Source: Natronospirales bacterium
GTDB lineage: Bacteria; Pseudomonadota; Gammaproteobacteria; Natronospirales; REEB76
Direction: 5' to 3'
Length of the DNA stretch: 64,000 nucleotides
NCBI GenBank assembly: GCA_021792635.1
Contig: JAJYUH010000007.1
Coordinates: 62,001-126,000, forward strand
The position numbers and the translations under genes are program-made. This document shows, piece by piece, positions 19,094 through 28,679 of the stretch. Position 1 is the stretch's first letter. Each line of letters starts with the position of its first letter. Below the pieces are notes generated by a model. That model did not search any database, was not told the origin of the DNA, and saw nothing but the letters and a program-made list of their open reading frames with translations.

Positions 19094-20578
19094 TCAGGCG
19101 CGGTCAAGCAAGTACTGCACCAGCAAAGGCACGGGTCGGCCGGTGGCACCCTTTTCGGCGCCGCTTTTCCAGGCGGTGCCGGCGATGTCCAGATGCGCCC
19201 AGCGCATGTCTTTGGTGAATCGCGACAAATAGCACGCAGCGGTAATGGCTCCGCCCTCGCGTCCCGCCACGTTGGCGAAATCCGCGAAGTTGCTTTTCAA
19301 GCCGTCCTGATAGTCTTCATACAAGGGGAGTTGCCAGGCACGATCGCCGGCTTTTTCGCCGGCATCCCATAATTCCTTCACCAGGCTGGCATCATTGCCG
19401 AGCAAACCGGATACAACATTGCCCAGCGCGATCACGCAGGCACCGGTAAGCGTGGCCATGTCCACGATGGCGGCGGGTTTGAAACGTTTTGCGTAGGTGA
19501 GGGCGTCGCAGAGGATGAGCCGGCCCTCCGCATCGGTATTCAGGATTTCAACCGTCTGCCCTGACATGGTTTTTACGATATCCGCCGGTTTGACGGCATT
19601 GCCGTCCGGCAGATTCTCAGAGCTCGGTACCACACCCACCAGATTGATTTTGAGCTCCATCTGCATCACCGCTTTGAGGGTACCGAATACGCTGGCGGCA
19701 CCGCACATGTCAAACTTCATTTCGTCCATGGCCGCCGATGGTTTGATGGAGATGCCGCCGGAATCGAAGGTAATGCCTTTACCCACCAGCACCTGCGGTT
19801 TCGCATCCCGGGCGCCGCCGCGGTATTCCATGGTGATGAGTTTTGGCGGTTGGCGGCTGCCGCGTGATACGGCCAACAAGGCGCCCATGCCGAGTTTCTT
19901 CATCTGTGCCGCTTCCAGCACCGTGACTTTCAGCTTGCCGCCCTTGCCCAGCTTGTGTGCCGCGTTGGCCAGATAGGTGGGCGTGCAGATATTGGGCGGC
20001 AGGTTACCCAGGTCTTTGGCCAACCCCACGCCGGCCGCAATCGCGGCGCCATCGCGCATGCCGCGTTCCGCCGCACGCATATCCTCACGGTTCGCCGCCA
20101 GCAGCATGAGTTTTTGCAGCGTGGGCTTGTGATTTTCCGGCTTGCTCTTGCAGTCATCAAAGCGGTAGCTTGCATCTTCGGCGGCCTCCACCGCATGCCG
20201 GGTACGCTGGTACGCATCGGTATCACGTACCGCGAGCAAGGTGAGGGTACTCACCGCCTCTTTGATACCGCTGTCATTGAGCGCACGTACCGCCTTATAC
20301 ACGGATTTGCGGTAGGCGCGCAGGTTGAAATCCTTTTCCGCGCCCAGCCCTACCAGCAGCACGCACGCGGTGGTGATACCGGGCACCTGAAACAGCAGCA
20401 ACGTTTGCCCGCTGCGGCCTTCCAGCGCGCCACCCCGGGTGATTTTGGCAAGATAACCGCCGCTGGCCCTGTCAAGAGCATTGGCAGACGCCGCGAGCTT
20501 GCCACCTTCAAACACACCCGCCAGCAGGCAGGCGGAACGCAATTGGGCGGGGTCGCCTGTCTTTACCGAGAATTGCAT
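19094..20578 (-). CDS. pepA: Leucyl aminopeptidase / multifunctional PepA
   Basis: PepA is a hexameric M17 metallo-aminopeptidase; in E. coli it also binds DNA in Xer recombination and carAB regulation. The 494-aa protein has the N-terminal regulatory domain and the catalytic motifs LVGKGITFDSGGISIKPSAA (Lys and Asp metal ligands) and EILNTDAEGRLILCDALTYA, the family signature. AHLDIAGTAWKSGAEKGATG is at the C-terminus. GGGGAGA precedes the ATG. It is divergent from lptF, the usual gammaproteobacterial arrangement. Confidence 0.97.
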   Translation of the reverse strand: MQFSVKTGDPAQLRSACLLAGVFEGGKLAASANALDRASGGYLAKITRGGALEGRSGQTLLLFQVPGITTACVLLVGLGAEKDFNLRAYRKSVYKAVRALNDSGIKEAVSTLTLLAVRDTDAYQRTRHAVEAAEDASYRFDDCKSKPENHKPTLQKLMLLAANREDMRAAERGMRDGAAIAAGVGLAKDLGNLPPNICTPTYLANAAHKLGKGGKLKVTVLEAAQMKKLGMGALLAVSRGSRQPPKLITMEYRGGARDAKPQVLVGKGITFDSGGISIKPSAAMDEMKFDMCGAASVFGTLKAVMQMELKINLVGVVPSSENLPDGNAVKPADIVKTMSGQTVEILNTDAEGRLILCDALTYAKRFKPAAIVDMATLTGACVIALGNVVSGLLGNDASLVKELWDAGEKAGDRAWQLPLYEDYQDGLKSNFADFANVAGREGGAITAACYLSRFTKDMRWAHLDIAGTAWKSGAEKGATGRPVPLLVQYLLDRA

Positions 20579-20718
20579 GCACGTCTCCCCTCGGGGGTCG
20601 TCAGGATTATGGGCTGGCTGGCGTATGATTAGCGCCGTACAGGTTTCCCGTCCACGCGGCGGGGAAGAAAACGGGCACTAGTTTAACGCATCATGCCGGG
20701 CGCTGAAATCAGCCGGGA

Positions 20719-21828
20719 GTGACATTGACGCGTATTGTTGATCGCTACCTGGCGCGCGAGACCCTGCTTACTTGGCTGGCAGTGACCGGTGTGCTCATGC
20801 TGATCCTCATGAGCAACCGCTTCGCGCTGCTGCTGGGCGATGCGGCTGCCGGACGGCTGCCGCGTGACACGGTGTTCGCATTGTTTGGTCTGGCTTCGGT
20901 CAATTATTTCATCGTGGTGATACCGGTGGGTTTATTCCTGGCGGTGTTGCTGGCCCTGGGCCGTCTGTACCGCGACAGCGAGATGACCACGCTCATGGCC
21001 TGCGGCGTGGGGCCGATGCAGGTGTACCGTCCCTTCATGCTGATAGCCTTGCTGCTGGCGGCAGTCTTGGCACTCCTGTCATTGCAGGTCGCTCCCTGGG
21101 CGGCACGCATGACCCACCTCATCCAGAGCACCGCCCGTCACAGTGCGCAGGTGGGAAGTTTCGAGTCCGGCAGCTTCAAGGTGGACCAGGATGGGCGCGG
21201 CGTGCTGTATGCGGAGCGCGTGAGCGGCGGCGGCCGCATGCTGCACGATGTGTTCATGCAGGGCGCGGCACGGGATTCCCGGCGGCTGGACGTCGTCACC
21301 GCTGCCACCGGCGAGCGCCGTGTCAATGCTGTCACGGGTGCCGGCATGTTTATACTGAAAAATGGCTACCGTTATGAAGGCACGCCCGGAGAGGCGGACT
21401 TTCGTATCGTGCAGTTCGCCGAACACGGCATCCGAATCAAGCCGTCCACGCCGAGTGCGGGCGGGGGCTACGAGGTCTATCCCACCGGCGAGCTGCTGCA
21501 CTTGGAAAACCCCGCTGCCCAGTCGGAGCTGCAGTGGCGCCTGTCGGTTCCCATCTCGGCGCTGCTGCTCACCTTCCTTGCCGTACCGCTGGCGCGCACC
21601 GCACCGCGCGAGGGGCGTTACGGACGGTTGTTCGCCGGTATTCTGGCCTACGTGATTTACTCCAACCTGGTGGGCGTGGCGCAGGTGTGGCTGCAGCGCG
21701 GCGTGACTCCGGAAAACATCGGCATCTGGTGGGTGCACGGATTGCTGCTGGTTGCGGCTCTGGTCATGCTTTGGCGCCAGTACCGGCCGCGCGGTATGCA
21801 GATGCGCAGCGGGAGAGTGCCGGCATGA
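20719..21828 (+). CDS. lptF: LPS export permease LptF
   Basis: LptF and LptG form the inner-membrane half of the LptB2FGC complex, which extracts lipopolysaccharide from the inner membrane for transport to the outer membrane. The protein has three N-terminal membrane segments, a periplasmic beta-jellyroll (about residues 125-265) and three C-terminal segments. It begins with the family motif TRIVDRYLARETLLTWLAV. The start may be GTG at 20719 or TTG at 20725; the site CGGGAG at 20714-20719 is better spaced for TTG. Its stop overlaps the lptG start. Confidence 0.95.
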   Translation: MTLTRIVDRYLARETLLTWLAVTGVLMLILMSNRFALLLGDAAAGRLPRDTVFALFGLASVNYFIVVIPVGLFLAVLLALGRLYRDSEMTTLMACGVGPMQVYRPFMLIALLLAAVLALLSLQVAPWAARMTHLIQSTARHSAQVGSFESGSFKVDQDGRGVLYAERVSGGGRMLHDVFMQGAARDSRRLDVVTAATGERRVNAVTGAGMFILKNGYRYEGTPGEADFRIVQFAEHGIRIKPSTPSAGGGYEVYPTGELLHLENPAAQSELQWRLSVPISALLLTFLAVPLARTAPREGRYGRLFAGILAYVIYSNLVGVAQVWLQRGVTPENIGIWWVHGLLLVAALVMLWRQYRPRGMQMRSGRVPA

Positions 21829-22886
21829 GCCTGCTGGACCGCCATCTGGCGCGGCAGGTAATCCTGGACACGCTGCTGGTGTTGCTGGTACTCACCGCTG
21901 TCGCCAGTCTGGTGACGTTCGTGGGCGAAATCGGCAGCGTTGGCAAGGGACATTACACGGTATTGGATGCAGGACTCTATACGCTGCTGTATGCGCCGGG
22001 GCAGGCCTACGCTGTGTTCCCGGTGGCGGTGCTGCTGGGCGCAATGCTGGGCCTCGGCGATCTTGCGGCACACAACGAGCTCATGGTGATGCGCACTGCC
22101 GGCCTGTCAGTGGTGCGCCTCGGTCTTTCCACCATCGCCGGCGGTCTGGTGCTGCTGGTGCTGTGTGTGATGTTGGGAGAGTTCATTGCGCCTCCCGCCC
22201 AGCACTATGCCGATGTGCACCGCGCCGAACTCACCGGCTATGATCCCGACGCCCTGCTCGGCGGAGTCTGGGCCAAAGACGGTCCGCTGTTTGTTAACGT
22301 CAAGCAGGTGAGCGCACGCAACGCTGCCCGGGGAATCTATATTTACCGGGTAAATGCCGGACACCGGTTGCGCAGCGTCACGCAGGTGCAAACCGCGGTA
22401 TTCAGCCGCGGACAGTGGCGGCTGGAGGGGCTGCGCGAGACGCAGCTCGCGCCGCAGGGAGCCAGCGTGCGCAGCGTGCCAAGCGCCGAATGGCACACTT
22501 TTCTGAGCCCCGCGCTGCTCGGCCTGTTAACCGTGAATACCGACAGCCTTTCGGCCCGTGGCCTGTATGTGTACGTGCGTTACCTGCAAGCCAACGGACT
22601 GAACGCGGACCGCTTCATTGCGGCGTTATGGGGACGGGTGGCGGAGCCACTGTCGCTGCTGGCAATGATATTGCTGGCCTTGCCATTCGTATTTGGCCCG
22701 CTGCGTTCTACCAGCACCGGCCAGAGGCTGGTGACCGGCATGCTGATCGGCATCGGCTTCTACGTATTCAACAGCATTTTTGTGGAGAGCGGCGTGGTGT
22801 TCGGCCTGAATCCGGTATTCACGGCCTGGTTCCCCACGCTCCTGCTGGCTGTTATCAGCGGCGTTGCTGTGAGCCGCATCCGCTGA
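21825..22886 (+). CDS. lptG: LPS export permease LptG
   Basis: This is the partner of LptF in LPS export. The 353-aa sequence begins SLLDRHLARQVILDTLLVLL and has the six-segment plus periplasmic-domain arrangement. Family motifs are visible at YAPGQAYAVFPVAVLLGAML (second membrane segment) and at FGPLRSTSTGQRLVTGMLIG with IGFYVFNSIF in the C-terminal half. ATGA overlap with lptF fixes the start at 21825 and implies coupled synthesis. A short palindrome lies downstream before the next, convergent gene. Confidence 0.95.
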   Translation: MSLLDRHLARQVILDTLLVLLVLTAVASLVTFVGEIGSVGKGHYTVLDAGLYTLLYAPGQAYAVFPVAVLLGAMLGLGDLAAHNELMVMRTAGLSVVRLGLSTIAGGLVLLVLCVMLGEFIAPPAQHYADVHRAELTGYDPDALLGGVWAKDGPLFVNVKQVSARNAARGIYIYRVNAGHRLRSVTQVQTAVFSRGQWRLEGLRETQLAPQGASVRSVPSAEWHTFLSPALLGLLTVNTDSLSARGLYVYVRYLQANGLNADRFIAALWGRVAEPLSLLAMILLALPFVFGPLRSTSTGQRLVTGMLIGIGFYVFNSIFVESGVVFGLNPVFTAWFPTLLLAVISGVAVSRIR

Positions 22887-22929
22887 TCATCCTTCGTCGG
22901 GAAGAGGCAGCGGGCAGCGGCAAAGCAGG

Positions 22930-22951
22930 CGGAGGCACTTGGGCGCCTCCG
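22930..22951. terminator. Possible bidirectional hairpin between convergent genes
   Basis: CGGAGGC and GCCTCCG form a 7-bp stem with an 8-nt loop between the ends of lptG (rightward) and the next leftward gene. No T-run follows on either strand, so a role as terminator is only suggested by its position. Confidence 0.3.
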
Positions 22952-22980
22952 TTACCTGCGTTAGTGTAATCGGCGACTCT

Positions 22981-23391
22981 TTATTTGATGGAGTTCGCGG
23001 CTTTCAGAACCTGAGCGATGCGCGCAGCATCATGTCGGGCCGTCTTGATGTTGACGGCGTGCAGAGCCCGCTCCGACAAGACCAGTGCCCGCTCCAGTCT
23101 GGCATGTACCGCAGTTGCATGACCGAGATCGTTCAGCGCGCCGTTCCCCATGCCCTTGCAGGGATCACCCGCACCCGCGTCGAAGTCTTTGCCTTTCGCA
23201 CCCACAAGGCAGTTGATTATATGATGAAAGTGCATGACGGCTGTGGCCGTGTTCGGCGCGACGGCAGCCATCTGTGCGTGTGCCGTGGCAGTGGCGATCT
23301 CTTTATTCGCATTGCCTGCGGCAAAACTCGGGGGTGCGGCCAGTAGCATAAGTACAGCGACGGCGGTGATGGACAAACTGCGTTGATTCAT
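22981..23391 (-). CDS. Small exported His/Cys-containing protein, unknown function
   Basis: The 136-aa protein has a clear signal peptide (LSITAVAVLMLLAAPPSFAA). The mature part is mostly helical. A central motif HFHHIINCLVGAKGKDFDAG leads into DPCKGMGNGA, giving two cysteines and a His cluster, with more His residues on both sides (TAHAQM, LGHATAVHARLERAL). This pattern could bind a metal or haem, but no CXXCH motif is present. AGGAGGAAC precedes the ATG, so translation should be efficient. It stands alone between convergent lptG and the RDD gene upstream on its own strand. Confidence 0.72.
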   Translation of the reverse strand: MNQRSLSITAVAVLMLLAAPPSFAAGNANKEIATATAHAQMAAVAPNTATAVMHFHHIINCLVGAKGKDFDAGAGDPCKGMGNGALNDLGHATAVHARLERALVLSERALHAVNIKTARHDAARIAQVLKAANSIK

Positions 23392-23583
23392 GGGTTGTTC
23401 CTCCTGATAGACACATCATGGTCTGCGCTGCATACCTGCGCATGGGCGGTCAGACTGTGACCGGACAAAATGGCGAGCCCGTATCGGTTTCGCCAAATAT
23501 TGAGTATACGCGTCATAAAGTATCCCGCACCCCGTATTTTTTGCGCCATCGGCAGTGTGCCGCACATTTTTAATGCTGCATGA

Positions 23584-24180
23584 CTATGTTTGCCTGGGAC
23601 GGCTGATTTGCGGCAACAGTACCACGTGGGTACCCGAGAGATGGTCATGCCAGGCGAGCCGGCGCGCATCCAATCCCGGCCAGATGAAACCCGCGATGGC
23701 CAGTACGAAGCTCGCCAGCGCGGCCATGCCGCTGACGTTCAACCCCGGCTGCCCGCGGGTGCTGATGAGGAACTCCAGGCCCAGTATCAACAGCAGCCAG
23801 GGAATCAGCATGGTGAGATAGCGGATCAGCGCACGGTACCAGCCGAGCGCCGTGCCGTCCCTGCAGATAACTCTGAGCTTCCAGGTGCGCATGCCGACGG
23901 TTTGACCGCCATGGGTCCAGAAACCGCCGAAGAACGCGTAGCCGAGAGCCAGCAGCCCCAGCTGGTAGATCAGCTTCACGCCCGGGCGGTGGGCATAAAA
24001 TGAGTCGAAGCCCGCACTGTGGGAAAACGGCACGATGAAAAATGTCGCCAGAATGCAGATAGCCAGCATGATGAGTGCGTCATAGAACCCCGATGCCAGC
24101 CGCCGCAACAATCCGGGCGTCGTGGGGGATGCGGGGTGGGCGACCGGATGCACGGGTTCCGGGGAATCTGGCGCACGCAT
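23584..24180 (-). CDS. RDD family membrane protein
   Basis: The 198-aa protein has a Pro-rich N-terminus, then GLLRRLASGFYDALIMLAIC, the Arg-Asp signature region of RDD proteins. Other membrane segments are near FGGFWTHGGQTVGMRTWKLR, VICRDGTALGWYRALIRYLT and the C-terminal DARRLAWHDHLSGTHVVLLP. The GMRTWKLRVI and WHDHLSGT motifs are characteristic. RDD proteins are of largely unknown function, and some affect ion transport. It starts 20 bp downstream of the tRNA-Glu gene on the same strand. Confidence 0.87.
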   Translation of the reverse strand: MRAPDSPEPVHPVAHPASPTTPGLLRRLASGFYDALIMLAICILATFFIVPFSHSAGFDSFYAHRPGVKLIYQLGLLALGYAFFGGFWTHGGQTVGMRTWKLRVICRDGTALGWYRALIRYLTMLIPWLLLILGLEFLISTRGQPGLNVSGMAALASFVLAIAGFIWPGLDARRLAWHDHLSGTHVVLLPQISRPRQT

Positions 24181-24199
24181 GCTGGGGGTATCCGCAAGC

Positions 24200-24275
24200 T
24201 GGCGCTCCCTACCGGATTCGAACCGGTGTTTAAGCCTTGAGAGGGCTCCGTCCTAGGCCTCTAGACGAAGGGAGC
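24200..24275 (-). tRNA. tRNA-Glu (anticodon CTC)
   Basis: The minus strand folds into a full cloverleaf of 76 nt. The acceptor stem pairs GCTCCCT with AGGGAGC. The D arm is TCGTCTAGAGGCCTAGGA as in other tRNA-Glu genes. The anticodon stem GAGCC/GGCTT encloses loop CTCTCAA, giving anticodon CTC, and the T arm contains GGTTCGAATCC. Discriminator G and an encoded CCA follow. It lies upstream of the RDD gene and divergent from pcnB. Confidence 0.95.
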
Positions 24276-24364
24276 TTGGGCGCAAAGGGAGTGGTATTAT
24301 ACGGGCGCACCGGATTTGCTCAAGTTCGCCATCAAAGAAGAAGCGACCCCCGAACGGACCGTAC

Positions 24365-25696
24365 GTGAGCACACAGGAATCGTCCCCCATTTCACCCAGT
24401 ATTATTTCCCGCGCGGACCATAACATCTCGCGGACTCATATTTCCGAAAATGCCCTCAAGGTGCTGTACCGCCTGAAGAGTGCGGGTTACGAGTCCTATC
24501 TTGTAGGCGGTGGTGTGCGTGATCTGCTTCTGGGCCGCGAGCCCAAGGATTTCGACATCGCCACCGATGCGAGTCCGGAGGAAGTACATAAACTGTTCCG
24601 CAACTGCCGACTTATCGGCCGGCGTTTCCGCCTCGCGCACGTGCATTTCAGCGGCGAGATCATCGAAGTGGCCACTTTCCGTGCCACCCAGGAGGCGGCG
24701 CATGATGAGGAGGACGGCGCCGATATTGCGCTCGACGGCGGCGGCCGTATCCTGCGTGACAATGTCTATGGCACTCTTGAGCAGGATGCTTTCCGCCGTG
24801 ATTTCACCGTCAATGCGCTTTATTACGACATCCGCGATTTCTCACTGCGGGATTACGTGGGCGGCCTGGCTGACCTGCGCGCGGGCGTGTTGCGGCTTAT
24901 CGGCGATCCGGAAACCCGCTATCGCGAGGACCCGGTGCGTATGCTGCGCGCGGTGCGTTTTGCGGCCAAGCTCGGTTTCCGCCTCCACCCGCATACGGAA
25001 TTACCCCTCAGACGCCTGTCGCCGTTGCTGGGTGACATTCCGCCAGCCCGCTTGTTCGAAGAAATACTGAAACTTTTCCTGTATGGCTTCGGCCTGCAGG
25101 CTTTTGAAGGCTTGCGTCATTACGGCTTGTTCGCCAGGCTGTTTCCGCGCGCCGACGCGGCACTGACCGCGGAGGAACAGGGTTTTCCGCTTACCTTTAT
25201 CGCCAAGGCGCTCGCCAGCACCGATGCACGCGTGAGCGAAGACAAACCGGTCACTCCCGCATTTCTGTTTGCGACGCTCTTGTGGGAACCGGTGCGCCGG
25301 CAGGCGGCCGCTTTGGAGATTCAGGGGGTATCCGCGGGCGAGGCATTGCGTCGCGCCGCGGGTGAAATTATCGCCGAACAGATCACGCATGTGGCGCTGC
25401 CGCGCCGTTTTGCCGCACCCATGATCGAGATCTATCAGATGCAGCCGCGCTTTATGCAACGCACGGGCAAGCGGCCGCTGCGGCTGCTGGCACATCCGCG
25501 TTTCCGCGCCGCCTATGATTTCCTGGTGCTGCGCGCCGCAGCGGGTGAAGCGGATAAAGAACTGGCCGACTGGTGGATGCGGATTCAGGATAACGCTGCA
25601 GGCGAGCAACACGATTTGCCGGGCGCAACGCCGGTCCGGAGCCGGCGTCGTCCGCGGCGTGGACGGCACCGGCATGAAACTTCCCAGCCGGCCTGA
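24365..25696 (+). CDS. pcnB: Poly(A) polymerase I
   Basis: The enzyme adds 3' poly(A) tails that target RNAs for decay. The 443-aa protein has the class II nucleotidyltransferase signature: YLVGGGVRDLLLGREPKDFD (Gly-rich loop and Asp pair), IGRRFRLAHVHF, and DFTVNALYYD. A basic C-terminus (RSRRRPRRGRHRHETSQPA) is typical of bacterial poly(A) polymerases rather than CCA-adding enzymes. The start is GTG at 24365. The last 23 bp overlap folK in another frame, and the pcnB-folK-pan order is the E. coli one. Confidence 0.95.
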   Translation: MSTQESSPISPSIISRADHNISRTHISENALKVLYRLKSAGYESYLVGGGVRDLLLGREPKDFDIATDASPEEVHKLFRNCRLIGRRFRLAHVHFSGEIIEVATFRATQEAAHDEEDGADIALDGGGRILRDNVYGTLEQDAFRRDFTVNALYYDIRDFSLRDYVGGLADLRAGVLRLIGDPETRYREDPVRMLRAVRFAAKLGFRLHPHTELPLRRLSPLLGDIPPARLFEEILKLFLYGFGLQAFEGLRHYGLFARLFPRADAALTAEEQGFPLTFIAKALASTDARVSEDKPVTPAFLFATLLWEPVRRQAAALEIQGVSAGEALRRAAGEIIAEQITHVALPRRFAAPMIEIYQMQPRFMQRTGKRPLRLLAHPRFRAAYDFLVLRAAAGEADKELADWWMRIQDNAAGEQHDLPGATPVRSRRRPRRGRHRHETSQPA

Positions 25697-26210
25697 TGCG
25701 GTGGGTGCCGGAGTCACCGCTTATATCGGCCTCGGCAGCAATCTGGGGAAACCCACCGTCCAGGTGCGGCGTGCCTTCACGGAATTGAGCGCCCTGCCGG
25801 AAACACGTTTGGCGGCGCATTCTCATCTTTATAAAAGCCGGCCGCTGGGTCCGCAGAATCAGCCGGATTACATCAATGCGGTGGCGGCGCTGCACACGCG
25901 GTTGCAGCCGCTGGTCCTGCTGCGGGCCCTGCACGCCATCGAATGCCGGCATGGCCGCCGGCGGGAAACGGAGCTGCATTGGGGGCCGCGCACACTGGAT
26001 CTGGATCTGCTGGTTTATGCCGATGAAACGCTGCATACGCCGGAGCTGACGCTGCCGCATCCGGGCGTGCATCAGCGCAGCTTCGTCCTGTATCCTCTCG
26101 CGGAAGTGGCGCCGGCGTTGGTGATTCCCGGTCATGGACCGGTGCGGCTTCTGCGAGACCGCTGCCGGTCGCCCGCCGTCGAAATATGCAAGGAAACGCC
26201 GGATGAGTGA
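25674..26210 (+). CDS. folK: Hydroxymethyldihydropterin pyrophosphokinase
   Basis: HPPK transfers pyrophosphate from ATP to 6-hydroxymethyl-7,8-dihydropterin in folate synthesis. After about 15 extra N-terminal residues the family core starts at AYIGLGSNLGKPTVQVRRAF. Motif LYKSRPLGPQNQPDYINAVA binds the pterin, and HWGPRTLDLDLLVYADE carries the Mg-binding Asp pair. The ATG at 25674 overlaps the pcnB end by 23 bp; a later start near 25700 is possible. Its end overlaps the next gene by 8 bp (ATGAGTGA). Confidence 0.94.
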   Translation: MKLPSRPDAVGAGVTAYIGLGSNLGKPTVQVRRAFTELSALPETRLAAHSHLYKSRPLGPQNQPDYINAVAALHTRLQPLVLLRALHAIECRHGRRRETELHWGPRTLDLDLLVYADETLHTPELTLPHPGVHQRSFVLYPLAEVAPALVIPGHGPVRLLRDRCRSPAVEICKETPDE

Positions 26211-26847
26211 AGCTCAGTCCCGTTACCTGGTGGTAGAAGGTCCCATCGGCGTGGGCAAGACCAGCCTCGCGCAGCGGCTCGCGGAAACCTTTGATGGCGA
26301 GCCGTTGCTGGAGCGCGCCGAGGAGAACCCGTTCCTGGAGCGCTTTTATCGCGATCCCAAAAACGCCGCCCTGCCGACGCAACTGTCTTTTCTGTTTCAG
26401 CGTGCGCGCCAGATGCAGCGGCTGCGCCAAGGGGATATTTTCACGCCTTTGCGCATCGCCGATTTCATGTTGGAAAAAGACCGGCTGTTCGCGCAGCTCA
26501 ATCTCGACGATGACGAATTCAGCCTGTACGAGCAGGTATACCAGCATCTGACGCTGGATGCGCTCCTGCCGGATCTGGTGATATATCTGCAGGCTCCGGT
26601 GGAGGTGCTTATGCAGCGTGTGGTACGCCGCGGCGTCGGTTACGAACAGTTCATCCAGCGCGATTATCTGGATCGCGTCGCCAGTGCGTATGCCTATTTC
26701 TTTCATCATTACAGTCGCTCGCCGCTGCTCATCGTGAATACCGCCGACATCAATCCGGTGGACAGCGAAGAGGATTACGGGCTGCTGGTGAAGGAAATCA
26801 GCCGGGTCGGCAGCGGGCGGCATTATTTCAATCCCACTACACGCTAG
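26203..26847 (+). CDS. Deoxynucleoside kinase (deoxyadenosine/deoxyguanosine kinase type)
   Basis: The 214-aa protein has P-loop VVEGPIGVGKTSLAQRLAE near the N-terminus, FLERFYRDPKNAALPTQLSF, the ERS-like region DFMLEKDRLFAQLNL, and the lid/LID Arg region VVRRGVGYEQFIQRDYLDRV. This is the deoxynucleoside kinase family, which phosphorylates deoxynucleosides for salvage; the exact base preference cannot be read from the sequence. AAGGA lies upstream of the ATG at 26203, which overlaps folK. panB follows 71 bp later. Confidence 0.88.
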   Translation: MSEAQSRYLVVEGPIGVGKTSLAQRLAETFDGEPLLERAEENPFLERFYRDPKNAALPTQLSFLFQRARQMQRLRQGDIFTPLRIADFMLEKDRLFAQLNLDDDEFSLYEQVYQHLTLDALLPDLVIYLQAPVEVLMQRVVRRGVGYEQFIQRDYLDRVASAYAYFFHHYSRSPLLIVNTADINPVDSEEDYGLLVKEISRVGSGRHYFNPTTR

Positions 26848-26918
26848 CCCTGCGGTAAACTCCGGGGTATCAGCCGGCCGAAGCCTCATCTCGATATTGC
26901 GCCGGACAGGAAGCTCAC

Positions 26919-27746
26919 ATGTACACACAACCTGAAAATCGCAACCAGACGGAAAAACTTACCCTGACGGCGCTGGCGAAAATGAAGGCGGCGGGTGGAA
27001 AGATCGCGTGCCTCACCGCGTATGACGCCAGTTTTGCCGCGCTCCTGGACACGGCGGGTGTGGACTTGGTGCTGGTGGGGGATTCCCTGGGCAACGTGAT
27101 CCAGGGTCACGCAACCACCGTGCCTGTGACCATGGACGACATGGTGTATCACAGCCGGCTGGTACAACGTGGACTCCAGCGCGCGTTCTTCGTGGTGGAT
27201 ATGCCGTTCCTGAGCTATTCCACGCCGGAACTTGCCCTGGCCAATGCCGCGCGGCTCATGCAGGAAGGCGGTGCGCAGATGGTGAAGCTGGAAGGCAGCG
27301 GCCATCAGGCGGAAATCGTGAGTTACCTCAACCAGAACGGCGTGCCGGTATGCGCGCATCTGGGATTGCGCCCGCAAAACGTGCACAAGCTGGGGGGCTT
27401 CAAGGTGCAGGGGCGCGGTGAAGCAGCCGGACGGCAGATGCTGGAAGACGCACTGCTGCTGGAGCAGGCGGGTGCCGACATTATCCTGCTGGAACTGGTT
27501 CCCCAAGCACTTGCGGCGGAGATCACCCGCAAAATCAAGGTACCGGTTATCGGCATTGGCGCCGGTCCGGATGTGGACGGCCAGATCCTGGTGCTCTATG
27601 ACATGCTGGATATCACCCCGGGTCGCCGACCCAAGTTCGTGCGCAATTTCATGGCCGGTGCCGCCAGTCCGCGCGCCGCCGTCGAGTCCTACGTGAACGC
27701 GGTGCGGGACGGCAGCTATCCCGCTCCAGAGCATTGTTTCGATTAG
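26919..27746 (+). CDS. panB: 3-methyl-2-oxobutanoate hydroxymethyltransferase
   Basis: This enzyme makes ketopantoate from alpha-ketoisovalerate and methylene-tetrahydrofolate, the first step of pantothenate synthesis. The 275-aa TIM-barrel protein has KIACLTAYDASFAALLDTAG, VDLVLVGDSLGNVIQGHATT with the metal-binding Asp, and HLGLRPQNVHKLGGFKVQGR. The C-terminal KFVRNFMAGAASPRAAVESY is also typical. panC begins 8 bp after its stop. Its substrate comes from the pathway that KARI normally feeds. Confidence 0.97.
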   Translation: MYTQPENRNQTEKLTLTALAKMKAAGGKIACLTAYDASFAALLDTAGVDLVLVGDSLGNVIQGHATTVPVTMDDMVYHSRLVQRGLQRAFFVVDMPFLSYSTPELALANAARLMQEGGAQMVKLEGSGHQAEIVSYLNQNGVPVCAHLGLRPQNVHKLGGFKVQGRGEAAGRQMLEDALLLEQAGADIILLELVPQALAAEITRKIKVPVIGIGAGPDVDGQILVLYDMLDITPGRRPKFVRNFMAGAASPRAAVESYVNAVRDGSYPAPEHCFD

Positions 27747-27754
27747 CGATCGCC

Positions 27755-28621
27755 ATGCTGACCGTACATACCGTGGCGGAACTGCGCGGCCATATCCAGC
27801 GCTGGCGTACCGCCGGCGGGAACATCGCCTTGGTACCCACCATGGGGAATCTGCACGCCGGGCATATCCGGTTGGTGGAACACGCCCATGAGCAGGCGGA
27901 GCGCGTGGTGGTGAGCGTATTCGTGAACCCATTGCAGTTCAGTCCCGATGAGGACTTCAAGAGTTATCCGCGCACACTGGAGGCCGACAGAATCCAACTC
28001 GTGGCTGCCGGAGCCGATCTGCTGTTCGCGCCGCCGGTGGAAGAAATGTATCCCGGCGAAGAACAATGTGTCACACGCGTGGAAGTTCCCGGGCTTTCCA
28101 GCATCCTGGACGGCGAGTTCCGTCCCGGCCATTTCGCCGGTGTGGCCACGGTGGTGCTCAAACTTTTCAATATGGTCCAGCCGGACGTGGCGGTGTTCGG
28201 TCAGAAGGATTACCAGCAATTGGCGGTGATCCGCCGCTTGATCCGGGATCTGTGCGTGCCGGTGAATATCATCGGCATTGCCACGGTGCGCGAGAACGAC
28301 GGGCTCGCCATGAGTTCACGCAACCAGTATCTCACGCCGTCGGAGCGCGCGGCGGCGCCGCTGCTGTATCGCACGCTCGGCGAAGTCGTACAGGCGATGG
28401 AGCATGGCAGGCGTGATTTCCAGCGGCTTGAGGCAGAGGCACTGCGGAAACTTCGCATGGCCGGCATGCGGCCCGACTATGTGACGGTGCGTGTGGCGCA
28501 AACACTCGCGGCACCGACTGCAGATGACCGGCATTTCGCGGTGCTGGCGGCTGCCTGGCTCGGCAAGGCGCGTCTCATTGACAACATTGAAGTGCGGATC
28601 GCGGCGCAGGCGGATGCTTGA
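27755..28621 (+). CDS. panC: Pantothenate synthetase
   Basis: The enzyme condenses pantoate and beta-alanine using ATP. The 288-aa class I synthetase-like fold shows [20 protein letters not shown] (HIGH-type motif), [36 protein letters not shown] and the KMSKS-like [20 protein letters not shown]. The ATG at 27755 matches the family N-terminus ([18 protein letters not shown]); an upstream in-frame ATG at 27734 overlaps panB and is less likely. Confidence 0.96.
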   Translation: MLTVHTVAELRGHIQRWRTAGGNIALVPTMGNLHAGHIRLVEHAHEQAERVVVSVFVNPLQFSPDEDFKSYPRTLEADRIQLVAAGADLLFAPPVEEMYPGEEQCVTRVEVPGLSSILDGEFRPGHFAGVATVVLKLFNMVQPDVAVFGQKDYQQLAVIRRLIRDLCVPVNIIGIATVRENDGLAMSSRNQYLTPSERAAAPLLYRTLGEVVQAMEHGRRDFQRLEAEALRKLRMAGMRPDYVTVRVAQTLAAPTADDRHFAVLAAAWLGKARLIDNIEVRIAAQADA

Positions 28622-28679
28622 GCGTGGGCGCCGGCACGGGGTAAAATCGCCGCTGGTCACTCAGACCCGACGGAATTCC

